Below the pieces are notes generated by a model. It saw only the letters and a list, made by a program, of their open reading frames with translations, was not told where the DNA came from and did not search any database. The translations under genes were made by a program, and so were the position numbers. Source: Nocardioides albidus (GTDB lineage Bacteria; Actinomycetota; Actinomycetes; Propionibacteriales; Nocardioidaceae). From it: a stretch of DNA of 48,060 bases. The stretch is from NCBI RefSeq assembly GCF_006335005.1, contig NZ_VDMP01000015.1:90017-138076 (forward strand). The letters run 5' to 3'. Positions 1 through 7,149 of this stretch are shown piece after piece (position 1 is the stretch's first letter; every line of letters begins with the position of its first letter).

Positions 1-390
1 CTCGCGGCCTCCCGCCACTTCGGGATGACCGAGCTCACCGTCCTGCTCGACGTCATCGCCGACCGGGTGCTCAACCCCGACACTCCCCCGCTCGTCCACG
101 GCGAGCCCGACCGCATCGCGCACGCCGTCATGGAGGTGCTGCGCCGCGACCGGGTGCCGCTGAGCGTCCTGGAGCCGTGGGTCGTCCGGCTCGAGCAGGG
201 CGCCCGGGCCAAGGCCCGTGGCGGCCGCGACCCCTACCGCGCGACGGGCAACGCGCAGGCGGTGCTGCGGGCGCTCTACCTCCAGCTCACCATCTCGCCG
301 CGCCACCCGGCCGTGCGCCCCGACCTGCTGCTGGCCCTGGTCGCCTCGCTGCGCCGGGTGCACCCGTACTTCCTCGACGACGTCGGCTGA
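1..390 (+). CDS. DUF2785-like protein, C-terminal part
   Basis: The frame is open from the first base, so the N-terminus lies outside the window; 129 codons are visible before TGA at 388-390. The visible part is alpha-helical and leucine-rich, with the run HFGMTELTVLLDVIADRVL near its start and a HPYFLDDVG end. This resembles the C-terminal half of DUF2785 proteins, which have no known function; the family call is from general resemblance only. The next gene starts 31 bases later behind its own promoter, so the two are probably separate transcription units. An internal ATG at 25 exists, but the frame continues upstream of it with plausible sequence. Confidence 0.6.
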   Translation, partial: LAASRHFGMTELTVLLDVIADRVLNPDTPPLVHGEPDRIAHAVMEVLRRDRVPLSVLEPWVVRLEQGARAKARGGRDPYRATGNAQAVLRALYLQLTISPRHPAVRPDLLLALVASLRRVHPYFLDDVG

Positions 391-409
391 TCCGGGCCTG
401 CGCAGTGGC

Positions 410-415
410 TAGGGT
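410..415 (+). promoter_or_regulatory. -10 box of a leaderless promoter (TAGGGT)
   Basis: TAGGGT fits the actinobacterial TANNNT -10 consensus and ends 6 nt before the GTG at 422, so transcription would start at or next to the start codon. The surrounding 11-mer CTAGGGTGCCC recurs at 8854 before hisN. No clear -35 was seen. Confidence 0.5.
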
Positions 416-421
416 GCCCGG

Positions 422-2113
422 GTGACCACCAGCCAGGACACCAGCCAGCTCACCGGCCACGCCGGCGAGATCGCCACCGCCGTCGCGCGCGCCCACGGCG
501 TGGAGACGATGTTCACGCTGTCGGGTGCCCACGTGTTCCCGATGTACGACGGCGCCGTGCGCAGCCAGCAGGCGGCGGAGCAGGACGGCGGCAGGCCGGT
601 CCGGCTGGTCGACGTCCGCCACGAGCAGACCGCCGCCTTCGCCGCCGAGGCGACCGGCAAGCTGACCCGGGTGCCCGGCCTCGCGGTGCTCACCGCCGGG
701 CCCGGCGTGACCAACGGTGTCAGCGCCCTTGCCCAGGCCCGGTTCGCCGGGTCGCCGATGGTCGTCGTCGGCGGCCGCGCGCCCAACAACCGGTGGGGCA
801 CCGGCGCGCTCCAGGAGATCGACCACCTGCCGATCGTCGGCCCCGTCACCAAGCACGCCGCGACCCTGATGAGCGCCGACGACGTTGCGGCCGGGTTCGA
901 CCTGGCGTTCACGCAGGCGCGCTCGTCCCACCGCGGACCGACCTATGTCGACGTACCGATGGACGAGTTCTTCAACACCGGGTCGGGCCCGATGCCGGCG
1001 ATCGGCGACTACCGGGGTGCCGAGCCCGACTCCGACGCGGTGGCGCGGATCGCGGGCCTGGTCGCCGCGGCCCAGCGGCCGGTGCTGATCCTCGGCACCG
1101 ACGTGTGGGCCGACCGGGCGGAGGAGGCCGCGCTGCGGCTGGTCGAGGAGATGCGCCTGCCCGCGATCACCAACGGCATGGGCCGCGGCATCGTGCCCGG
1201 CGGTCACCCGCTGCTGGTGACCAAGGCGCGCGGCGCGGCGATCAACGGCGCCGACCTCGTGGTCGTGGTCGGCACGCCCCTGGACTTCCGGCTCGGCTAC
1301 GGCGTCTTCGGGGGGACGGACGGCAGCGAGCCCGCGGCGGTGGTCCACATCGCCGACTCCCCCGGTCAGATCTCGGGGCACGCGAGCCTCGCCGGCTCGG
1401 TCGCCGGTGACCTGACCAGCGTCCTCGACGGCCTCCTGGAGGCCCTGGCGGGCGCGCGGCAGCCCGACCGGACGGCGTGGCTCACCCTCCTGCAGGACAC
1501 CGTGGCCGCTGCGAGCGCGAAGGACGCCGAGCTGCTGGGTGCCGAGGCCGACCCGATCCACCCCGCGCGGATCTACGGCGAGCTGGTCCCCCGGCTCGCC
1601 GACGACGCCGTGGTCATCGGCGACGGCGGCGACTTCGTGTCCTTCGCCGGCAAGTTCGTGGAGCCCCGGCGCCCCGGCTGCTGGCTGGACCCCGGCCCGT
1701 ACGGATGTCTCGGCGCCGGACTGGGCGCCGCGATCGCGGCGCGCATCGCCCGGCCGTCCGCGCAGGTCGCGCTGCTCCTCGGCGACGGAGCCGCCGGATT
1801 CTCCCTGATGGACGTCGACACCCTCGTGCGCCACGACCTGCCGGTCGTGATGGTGATGGGCAACAACTCCGCCTGGGGACTGGAGAAGGGGCCCATGCAG
1901 ATGCTCTACGGGTACGACGTCGCCGCCGACCTGGCCCCCCGCACGGCGTACGACCAGGTGGTCGCCGCCCTCGGCGGTGCCGGCGAGACCGTCACCGACC
2001 CGCGCGAGATCGGTCCCGCGCTGGACCGCGCCTTCGCCGCGAACGCGCCGTACCTCGTCAACGTGATCACCGACGTCGACGCCGCCTACCCGCGCAGCAC
2101 GTTCGGGATCTGA
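422..2113 (+). CDS. ilvG: Acetolactate synthase-like ThDP-dependent enzyme (IlvG type)
   Basis: A 563-residue enzyme with the three-part architecture of the acetolactate synthase family: N-terminal pyrimidine-binding domain with the catalytic Glu in RHEQTAAFAAE, central Rossmann-like domain, and C-terminal domain with the ThDP/Mg motif GDGAAGFS...NNSAWG. The N-terminal stretch (FTLSGAHVFPMYDG, LTAGPGVTNGVSA, GGRAP, LQEIDH) closely resembles mycobacterial IlvG. True acetolactate synthases condense two pyruvates in branched-chain amino acid synthesis, but IlvG paralogues often lack a regulatory subunit and their substrate is uncertain. None is encoded nearby. The GTG start fits a leaderless transcript. 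A thioesterase gene follows after 1 nt, so the two are probably cotranscribed. Oxalyl-CoA decarboxylase or another 2-oxoacid lyase remains possible. Confidence 0.8.
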   Translation: MTTSQDTSQLTGHAGEIATAVARAHGVETMFTLSGAHVFPMYDGAVRSQQAAEQDGGRPVRLVDVRHEQTAAFAAEATGKLTRVPGLAVLTAGPGVTNGVSALAQARFAGSPMVVVGGRAPNNRWGTGALQEIDHLPIVGPVTKHAATLMSADDVAAGFDLAFTQARSSHRGPTYVDVPMDEFFNTGSGPMPAIGDYRGAEPDSDAVARIAGLVAAAQRPVLILGTDVWADRAEEAALRLVEEMRLPAITNGMGRGIVPGGHPLLVTKARGAAINGADLVVVVGTPLDFRLGYGVFGGTDGSEPAAVVHIADSPGQISGHASLAGSVAGDLTSVLDGLLEALAGARQPDRTAWLTLLQDTVAAASAKDAELLGAEADPIHPARIYGELVPRLADDAVVIGDGGDFVSFAGKFVEPRRPGCWLDPGPYGCLGAGLGAAIAARIARPSAQVALLLGDGAAGFSLMDVDTLVRHDLPVVMVMGNNSAWGLEKGPMQMLYGYDVAADLAPRTAYDQVVAALGGAGETVTDPREIGPALDRAFAANAPYLVNVITDVDAAYPRSTFGI

Positions 2114-2114
2114 C

Positions 2115-2498
2115 ATGGACGAGGCGAGCCTGCGGTTCACCGTCACCGACGCCGACACGGCGCTGGCCGTCGGCTCCGGAAGCCTGCCGGTGCTCGGCAC
2201 GCCGCGGCTGCTCGCGTGGTGCGAGGCCGCCACCTGCGCGGCCCTGGAGCCGTCGCTGCAGCCCGGCGAGACCAGCGTGGGCACCCGGGTCGACCTCGAG
2301 CACCTCGCGGCCTCCGCGGTCGGCGGGACCGTCGAGGTCACCGCACGCACGGTGTACGCCGACGGCCGCCTCCGCCGGTTCGCGGTCTCCGCCCGCGAGG
2401 TGGGCGCCGAGGATCGGCCGGGCCGTCTGGTGGGGTCCGGGGAGGTGACCCGGGTGGTGGTCGACGCGGAGCGGTTCCTGGGGCGATTACCGCGCTGA
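2115..2498 (+). CDS. FlK-like hotdog thioesterase
   Basis: A 127-residue single hotdog domain resembling fluoroacetyl-CoA thioesterase FlK. FlK uses Thr42, Glu50 and His76; here Thr29 (LGTPRLLAW), Glu37 (CEAAT) and His63 (LEHLA) have exactly the same spacing of 8 and 26 residues, and TSVGTRVDLEHLAA is the family signature. It should hydrolyse small acyl-CoA thioesters in the cytoplasm. The family is widespread and most members are not fluoroacetate-specific, so the substrate is unknown. The start lies 1 nt after the stop of the IlvG-like gene, implying translational coupling and possibly a shared pathway. The frame ends shortly before the bL37 ribosome binding site. Confidence 0.8.
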   Translation: MDEASLRFTVTDADTALAVGSGSLPVLGTPRLLAWCEAATCAALEPSLQPGETSVGTRVDLEHLAASAVGGTVEVTARTVYADGRLRRFAVSAREVGAEDRPGRLVGSGEVTRVVVDAERFLGRLPR

Positions 2499-2545
2499 CG
2501 GGTCGGGCTGAGAGGATGGACCGATCCACGACTTCAGGAGGAACC

Positions 2546-2620
2546 ATGGGCAAGACCGGCCGCAAGCGCCGCGCGCGCCGCAAGAAGGGCGCGAACCACG
2601 GCAAGCGCCCCAACAGCTGA
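2546..2620 (+). CDS. Large-subunit ribosomal protein bL37
   Basis: A 24-codon gene for a strongly basic peptide beginning MGKTGRKRRARRKKG and ending ANHGKRPNS. It is preceded by a strong Shine-Dalgarno AGGAGG (2536-2541), 4 nt before the ATG, and followed by a terminator. Composition, length and the ANHG(K/R)RPN ending match bL37, the small actinobacterial 50S protein first seen in mycobacterial ribosome structures. It faces the rsrA-sigR pair, and as far as I recall a similar small basic gene often lies beside sigR or sigH in actinobacteria. It is short enough to be missed by automated gene finders. A longer upstream frame through this sequence is a shadow of the thioesterase gene. Confidence 0.85.
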   Translation: MGKTGRKRRARRKKGANHGKRPNS

Positions 2621-2633
2621 GCGCACGCACCGA

Positions 2634-2670
2634 CGAACCCCCGAGCGCGAGCCGGGGGTTCGTGGTTTTT
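2634..2670 (+). terminator. Rho-independent terminator after bL37
   Basis: A perfect 9-bp inverted repeat, CGAACCCCC (2634-2642) and GGGGGTTCG (2654-2662), encloses an 11-nt loop and is followed by GTGG and five T residues (2666-2670). The T-run is on the plus strand, so it terminates bL37; on the minus strand it has no T-tract, though rsrA converges on it from 2711. Confidence 0.85.
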
Positions 2671-2710
2671 CCGAAGGCCGGTGCGGCCCTCGGCCTCGAT
2701 CCAGCCCGGC

Positions 2711-3025
2711 TCAGTGCTCGGTGATCTGGACCTGGATCTGCTGGATCCGGATCCGCACCCGCTCGCGCAGGTCGGCCGGCGCGGTCTCGCCGCACGAGCG
2801 TGCGACGACGGCCTTGACCGTGCGCTGGAGGTCGTAGCGCTCCAGACAGGGGCTGCAGGAGTCGATGTGGGCCCGGACGACGGCGCAGTCGCCGGCCTCG
2901 AGCTCGTTGTCGATGAGCCGCACGATGCGCTCGAGGAAGTCGGCGCACTCGGCGTTGCTCGGATCGCCCGACACGTGCACGTGCTCGTGAGCGAGGCCCT
3001 CGGGGCCGTCGGAGCGCTCGGACAT
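2711..3025 (-). CDS. rsrA: Zinc-binding anti-sigma factor RsrA
   Basis: A 104-residue ZAS-family anti-sigma factor. It carries the H-x3-C-x2-C signature (HIDSCSPC) that coordinates zinc together with a further Cys earlier in the domain (AECADFLE). In Streptomyces RsrA and mycobacterial RshA, disulfide stress oxidises these cysteines, zinc is lost and the sigma factor is freed. The ATG at 3025 overlaps the sigR stop by 1 nt (TGATG), so the pair is translationally coupled. A GTG one codon upstream (3028) is possible but would give a needless extra residue. Position and sequence make this the partner of the sigma factor encoded just upstream. Confidence 0.93.
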   Translation of the reverse strand: MSERSDGPEGLAHEHVHVSGDPSNAECADFLERIVRLIDNELEAGDCAVVRAHIDSCSPCLERYDLQRTVKAVVARSCGETAPADLRERVRIRIQQIQVQITEH

Positions 3026-3684
3026 CACTTGCCTCCCTCGAGCGGTGCGTCGCCGCCGGTGCGGACGTAGTCGGAGAGCATGTCGCGCAGCTGACGCCGG
3101 CCGCGGTGCAGGCGGGACATGACGGTGCCGATGGGGGTGTCCATGATCTCGGCGATCTCCTTGTAGGCGAAGCCCTCGACGTCGGCGAGGTAGACCGCGA
3201 GCCGGAACTCCTCGGGGAGCCGCTGCAGCGCGTCCTTCACCTGGCTGTCGGGGAGATGCTCCAGCGCCTCCATCTCGGCCGACTTCAGGCCGCTCGACGT
3301 GTGCGACTCCGCACGCGCGAGCTGCCAGTCCTCGACGTCCCCCGTGTCGCCGGCGAGCGCCTGCTGCGGCTGGCGCTGCTTCTTGCGGTAGGAGTTGATG
3401 AAGGTGTTGGTCAGGATCCGGTAGAGCCAGGCCTTGAGGTTGGTGCCGGGCTTGAACTGGTGGAACGCGGAGTACGCCTTGGCGAAGGTCTCCTGGACCA
3501 GGTCCTCGGCGTCGGTGGGATTGCGGGTCATCCGCATCGCGGCGCCGTACAGCTGGTCCAGGAACGGCAGGGCGTCACGCTCGAAGCGCGCAGCCCGCTC
3601 TTCGGGGGTCTCCGTGGCGACGTCGACACTCTCCTCGGTGGAGGCGTCGGCGTCGAGGGACGGAAGATCGGAAGTCTCGGTCAT
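3025..3684 (-). CDS. sigR: ECF sigma factor SigR/SigH
   Basis: A 219-residue ECF sigma factor almost identical in key stretches to SigR/SigH: region 2 ([40 protein letters not shown]), [30 protein letters not shown], and region 4 ([45 protein letters not shown]). It directs the thiol-oxidative stress response and is inhibited by RsrA. Two starts are credible. The ATG at 3684 gives a length close to mycobacterial SigH and lies 8 nt after a TAGGCT -10 box. An in-frame ATG at 3738 would add 18 residues and lies just downstream of a perfect sigma-R promoter. This parallels Streptomyces, where the autoregulated promoter makes a longer, less stable form. Confidence 0.93.
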   Translation of the reverse strand: MTETSDLPSLDADASTEESVDVATETPEERAARFERDALPFLDQLYGAAMRMTRNPTDAEDLVQETFAKAYSAFHQFKPGTNLKAWLYRILTNTFINSYRKKQRQPQQALAGDTGDVEDWQLARAESHTSSGLKSAEMEALEHLPDSQVKDALQRLPEEFRLAVYLADVEGFAYKEIAEIMDTPIGTVMSRLHRGRRQLRDMLSDYVRTGGDAPLEGGK

Positions 3685-3692
3685 CGCGTCCC

Positions 3693-3698
3693 AGCCTA
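3693..3698 (-). promoter_or_regulatory. Putative sigRp1 -10 box (TAGGCT)
   Basis: On the minus strand TAGGCT (3698 to 3693) is followed 8 nt later by the ATG at 3684. It fits the housekeeping TANNNT consensus and would give a nearly leaderless transcript encoding only the short SigR form. Confidence 0.4.
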
Positions 3699-3746
3699 CG
3701 GTGCCCGACACCGTCGGGCGTTCCAGCGTCGCGATCATGGAGGCCG

Positions 3747-3772
3747 AACGCCTCAGGCGCCGGTGACATTCC
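3747..3772 (-). promoter_or_regulatory. Sigma-R autoregulatory promoter (GGAAT-N18-GTT)
   Basis: Read on the minus strand, GGAAT (3772-3768) and GTT (3749-3747) are separated by exactly 18 nt, a perfect match to the known sigma-R/sigma-H consensus. It lies over the 3' end of the alpha/beta hydrolase gene, immediately upstream of sigR. Transcription would start near 3740, so the ATG at 3738 would be almost leaderless. Confidence 0.85.
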
Positions 3773-4430
3773 CGATGACGTTCCCGGTGACCTCGCGCAC
3801 GATCCACTCCAGCGTCGACTCCACGACGATGCCCATCGCCTCGTCCTCGCTGAGCGCTCCGCGCTTGGGCACGGCGAGGCCGTGGTCCGCGCCGGGCACG
3901 ACGGCGAGATCCGTGCGACCGGGCAGCGGGTCGGGGAACTCCTCGGGCCGCCCGAACGGGTCCCGCTCCCCCTGGATCACCAGGGTCGGCACGCCGGCGC
4001 CGGCCAGCTCGTCGAGCCGGGAGCGCTCCGGCCGGCCCGGCGGGTGCAGCGGGAAGGACAGCGCCAGGCAGCCGGCCGCGCCCAGCTCCTGGGCGGTCCG
4101 GCAGGCCGAGCGGGCTCCGGCGGAGCGGCCGCCGACGACCAGCGGCGTGCGCACGCGCAGCGCCGCGGCGGCGGCACGCAGGGCGACGTCGAGAGTGGCC
4201 GGCGCGCCGGCGACCTTGCGTCCCGCCCGCCGCCACGGCTGCTCGAAGCGGGCGACGCTGATGCCCTGCCCCGGGAGCTGGGCGGCGAGCGCCACGAGGT
4301 CGCGGGCCTCGATCCCGCCGCCCGCGCCGTGGCTGACGAGCAGGGTCGCCAGCGGACGGCGCGCCCGGCGGATCACGAGCCGACCCTCGCCGTACTCCGT
4401 CGCGACGATGCGCTCGCTCGACGCGCTCAC
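3753..4430 (-). CDS. Alpha/beta hydrolase (TEX30/KANL3-like family)
   Basis: A 225-residue alpha/beta hydrolase. The nucleophile elbow is [10 protein letters not shown] (G-x-S-x-G), the oxyanion region is [10 protein letters not shown], the acidic residue is probably Asp in IQGERDPFG, and the catalytic His is in PGADHGL. It resembles small cytoplasmic TEX30/KANL3-like or dienelactone hydrolase-like enzymes of unknown substrate. The GTG start at 4430 overlaps the stop of the SRAP gene by 4 nt (GTGA), so the two are coupled. Its 3' end contains the sigma-R promoter of sigR. The C-terminal run [12 protein letters not shown] is encoded by a small imperfect repeat in the DNA that overlaps that promoter. 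Confidence 0.8.
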   Translation of the reverse strand: MSASSERIVATEYGEGRLVIRRARRPLATLLVSHGAGGGIEARDLVALAAQLPGQGISVARFEQPWRRAGRKVAGAPATLDVALRAAAAALRVRTPLVVGGRSAGARSACRTAQELGAAGCLALSFPLHPPGRPERSRLDELAGAGVPTLVIQGERDPFGRPEEFPDPLPGRTDLAVVPGADHGLAVPKRGALSEDEAMGIVVESTLEWIVREVTGNVIGNVTGA

Positions 4431-5233
4431 AGCAGCGTCCCCTGGCCGTCGTCCGGATCCGCGTCCGGGCCGTCGTCCTGGAGCGGGATCGGCTCCACCA
4501 GCTCGGGGCCGTTGTTGGCGACGTTGCCGACGGCGGTGGAGACGGGGTACGCCGTGAGGCCGGTCTGCTGCGCGGGCCGGAGGAGCTGGAGCAGACCGGG
4601 CAGGTGGTCGGCGGGCGTGCGCGGGTCGAGCCACTCGTGGCGCCGCTCCGGCTCGACGAGCAGCGGCATGCGGTCGTGGATGCGGCCGAGGTCGTCGGTG
4701 GCCTCGGTGGTGAGGACGGTGCAGGTCCAGCGGAACCGGTCCTCGGCGTCCTCCGGCCTCGAGGGGTCGCGCCAGATCTCGTAGAGGCCCGCCATCGCCA
4801 GGCTCGACCCGTCGCCGGAGGTGATGAAGAACGGCTGCTTGCGGGGCTTGCCCTTCGCGGTGCGCTGCTGGGTCTCGTACCACTCGAAGTAGCCGTCGGC
4901 CGGGACGATGCAGCGTCGCGCGGCGAACGCCTTGCGGAAGGCGGGCTTCTCGGCGACGGTCTCCATCCGCGCGTTGATCATCCGGCTGCCGATGCTCGCG
5001 TCCTTGGCCCACGACGGCACCAGGCCCCACCGCACCGAGCGCAGCTGGCGGACCGGATCGCCGCGGCGCTCGCCGTCGGCGTCCTTCGCGACCCGCTCCA
5101 TGACGGCGTAGACCTCGTCGGTCGGCGCGACGTTCCACGACGGCGCGATCGCGCGCTCCAGGCGCGGGTCGAGCACCTCGAACTCCTCGGCCAGGTCCTC
5201 CGGGCTCCGGCTGGAGGCATAGCGCCCGCACAT
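4427..5233 (-). CDS. SRAP domain protein (YedK/HMCES family)
   Basis: A 268-residue SOS response-associated peptidase-type protein. The hallmark residues are present: Cys2 in MCGRY, which forms a thiazolidine crosslink with abasic sites in single-stranded DNA; Asn in MINARMET; Glu in DGYFEWY; and His in GRIHDRMP. Members shield abasic sites at replication forks. Compared with E. coli YedK (about 222 residues) it has an acidic C-terminal tail ([16 protein letters not shown]). A TAGATT -10 box ending 6 nt before the ATG suggests a leaderless transcript, which also suits the requirement that Cys be the second residue. No LexA-type operator was recognised. The downstream hydrolase gene overlaps by 4 nt. 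Confidence 0.92.
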   Translation of the reverse strand: MCGRYASSRSPEDLAEEFEVLDPRLERAIAPSWNVAPTDEVYAVMERVAKDADGERRGDPVRQLRSVRWGLVPSWAKDASIGSRMINARMETVAEKPAFRKAFAARRCIVPADGYFEWYETQQRTAKGKPRKQPFFITSGDGSSLAMAGLYEIWRDPSRPEDAEDRFRWTCTVLTTEATDDLGRIHDRMPLLVEPERRHEWLDPRTPADHLPGLLQLLRPAQQTGLTAYPVSTAVGNVANNGPELVEPIPLQDDGPDADPDDGQGTLL

Positions 5234-5239
5234 GCCGCC

Positions 5240-5245
5240 AATCTA
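5240..5245 (-). promoter_or_regulatory. -10 box of a leaderless promoter (TAGATT)
   Basis: On the minus strand TAGATT (5245 to 5240) is separated from the SRAP start codon by 6 nt, GGCGGC. This is the same geometry as at several other genes in the window. Confidence 0.5.
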
Positions 5246-5309
5246 GCGGCCGATCCAGACGAGCCGCCGTCGACGGTCTGGCCGAACCGGGTCCGGGTAC
5301 CACTCGGCC

Positions 5310-5825
5310 ATGGCACTGAGCAGACTGATCGCCCGACCGCTGCTGGCGTCGTACTTCCTCGCCAACGGCGCCCAGGACCTCAAGGACGCCCCCGCGCTCG
5401 CGAGCCAGGCATCGCCCGTGACCGAGGCCGTCGCCCCGATCCTCGACAACGCGACGCCGCCGAGCGTGTCCGTGCCGCGGGACCCGGTGCTGTGGGTGCG
5501 TGCCAGCGGCGCCGTGCAGGTCGCCGCCGGGCTGGCGCTGGCGACCGGCCACTTCCCTCGGCTCTCCTCGGCTCTCCTCGGCGCGACGCTCGTGCCGTCC
5601 ACGGCGGCGCGGTACCGGTTCTGGGAGGCCACCGACAAGGAGCAGCGGCGCGAGCAGCTGACCCACTTCCTGAAGAACACCGCCCTGGCCGGCGGCCTGC
5701 TGATCGCCTCCCTCGACACCGCGGGGAAGCCGGGCCTGGCCTGGCGCACGAAGCACGCCACCCACGACGCGCGCCGCGAGGCGGCACTGATGGGCGCGAA
5801 GGTGAAGGCCGCGGTCGCTCACTAG
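5310..5825 (+). CDS. DoxX-like membrane protein
   Basis: A 171-residue protein beginning MALSRLIARPLLASYFLANG, the usual start of DoxX-family proteins, with several hydrophobic helices (about residues 6-20, 65-85 and 120-135) and a charged C-terminus rich in Lys and Arg. DoxX proteins are small membrane proteins, some linked to redox balance, but this one has no firm role. The gene is alone upstream of aroA; its TAG stop overlaps a TAGACT -10-like sequence that may drive aroA. A 10-bp tandem repeat interrupts the coding sequence around 5556-5580. Confidence 0.75.
   Translation: MALSRLIARPLLASYFLANGAQDLKDAPALASQASPVTEAVAPILDNATPPSVSVPRDPVLWVRASGAVQVAAGLALATGHFPRLSSALLGATLVPSTAARYRFWEATDKEQRREQLTHFLKNTALAGGLLIASLDTAGKPGLAWRTKHATHDARREAALMGAKVKAAVAH
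5556..5580 (+). repeat. 10-bp tandem repeat inside the DoxX-like gene
   Basis: The unit GCTCTCCTCG occurs at 5561-5570 and 5571-5580 and is preceded by a half unit (CCTCG, 5556-5560). The period is not a multiple of three, so gain or loss of a unit would shift the reading frame. Confidence 0.6.
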
Positions 5826-5838
5826 ACTCGGGCGGGAG

Positions 5839-7137
5839 ATGACGACACCCGCCCCGCACGCCGACCCCTGGCCCGCGCCCACCACGACCGGACCCCTCGA
5901 CGCGACCGTCACCCTTCCCGGCAGCAAGTCGCTCACCAACCGGGCACTCGTGCTCGCGGCCCTCGCCGACGGGCCCTCCGTCGTACGCCGGGCGCTGCGC
6001 TCGCGCGACACGCTGCTGATGGCGCGCGCCCTCGGCGCGCTGGGCGCGTCGGTCGACACGTCCGGCGACGACTGGCGGGTGGTGCCGCTCGACGGCGGCG
6101 TGCCGGGCGAGCGGGCGACGGTCGACTGCGGCCTGGCCGGCACGGTGATGCGGTTCGTCCCGCCGGCCGCGGGGTTGGTGCGGGGACGCGTCGACTTCGA
6201 CGGCGACGAGCACATGCGCAAGCGGCCGGTCGGGGAGATCCTCGCGGCGCTGCGGGCCCTCGGCATGGCGGTCGACGACAGCGACGGCGCGTTGCCGTTC
6301 ACCGTGCACGGGACCGGATCGGTGCCCGGCGGCACCGTCGTGATCGACGCGTCGGCGTCCTCGCAGTTCGTCTCCGCGCTCCTGCTCGCCGGCGCTCGCT
6401 TCGAGGCCGGCGTCGACGTGCGCCACGACGGGAAGCCGATCCCCTCGCTCCCCCACATCGAGATGACGATCGCGATGCTCCGCGACCGGGGCGTGGCGGT
6501 CGACGACTCCGACGCGAACCGCTGGGCCGTGACGCCGGGGCCGATCGCGGCGTACCACGAGGCGATCGAGCCCGATCTCTCCAACGCCGCGCCCTTCCTG
6601 GCGCTCGCCGCCGTCTCCGGCGGCACCGTCACGGTGCGCGACTGGCCGGCATCGACCACGCAGGCCGGCGACGCGCTGCGCGACCTGCTCGCCCGGATGG
6701 GATGCGTGGTCGCCCGGACGACCGAGGGGCTGCGGGTGACCGGGCCCTCGGGCGGCTGGCGCGGACTGCAGGGTCTCGACGCCGACCTGCACGACGTCGG
6801 CGAGCTGGCCCCCGCCGTCGCCGCGCTGTGCGCGCTCGCGCAGACCCCGTCGCACCTCACCGGCATCGCCCACATCCGCGGTCACGAGACCGACCGGCTC
6901 GCCGCCCTCGCCACCGAGCTCGGCGCGCTCGGCGCCGATGTCGACGAGCACCCCGACGGGCTCACCCTGCGCCCGGCCACGCTGACGGGCGGCGTGTTCC
7001 ACACCTACGCCGACCACCGGATGGCGCACGCGGGCGTGATCGTCGGAGCCGCCGTGCCCGGCGTCCTCGTCGAGAACGTCGCGACCACCAGCAAGACCTT
7101 CCCCGACTTCGCCGGCTTCTGGTCCGGGCTGTTCTGA
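5839..7137 (+). CDS. aroA: 3-phosphoshikimate 1-carboxyvinyltransferase (EPSP synthase)
   Basis: A 432-residue EPSP synthase, which joins shikimate 3-phosphate and phosphoenolpyruvate in the shikimate pathway. Signatures are LPGSKSLTNRALVLAALA near residues 29-46, the GLAGTVMRF motif, DGDEHMRKRPV, the QFVSALLLAGAR segment, and the C-terminal HETDRLAALATELGALG and DHRMAHAG motifs. The more usual NAGT of the phosphoenolpyruvate-binding loop is GLAGT here, as in some actinobacterial enzymes. The start lies 13 nt after the DoxX-like stop, with a GGGAG ribosome-binding-like sequence. rsgA follows after 12 nt, an arrangement common in actinobacteria. Confidence 0.96.
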   Translation: MTTPAPHADPWPAPTTTGPLDATVTLPGSKSLTNRALVLAALADGPSVVRRALRSRDTLLMARALGALGASVDTSGDDWRVVPLDGGVPGERATVDCGLAGTVMRFVPPAAGLVRGRVDFDGDEHMRKRPVGEILAALRALGMAVDDSDGALPFTVHGTGSVPGGTVVIDASASSQFVSALLLAGARFEAGVDVRHDGKPIPSLPHIEMTIAMLRDRGVAVDDSDANRWAVTPGPIAAYHEAIEPDLSNAAPFLALAAVSGGTVTVRDWPASTTQAGDALRDLLARMGCVVARTTEGLRVTGPSGGWRGLQGLDADLHDVGELAPAVAALCALAQTPSHLTGIAHIRGHETDRLAALATELGALGADVDEHPDGLTLRPATLTGGVFHTYADHRMAHAGVIVGAAVPGVLVENVATTSKTFPDFAGFWSGLF

Positions 7138-7149
7138 GGCCCTGATCCG

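Noticed and set aside
287..2350. A 687-codon minus-strand frame
   Set aside because: Shadow of the IlvG-like gene; the plus strand carries the ThDP motifs.
2216..2620. A 134-codon frame running into the bL37 sequence
   Set aside because: Its first 110 codons are an out-of-frame reading of the thioesterase gene; the strong Shine-Dalgarno at 2536 marks the real start at 2546.
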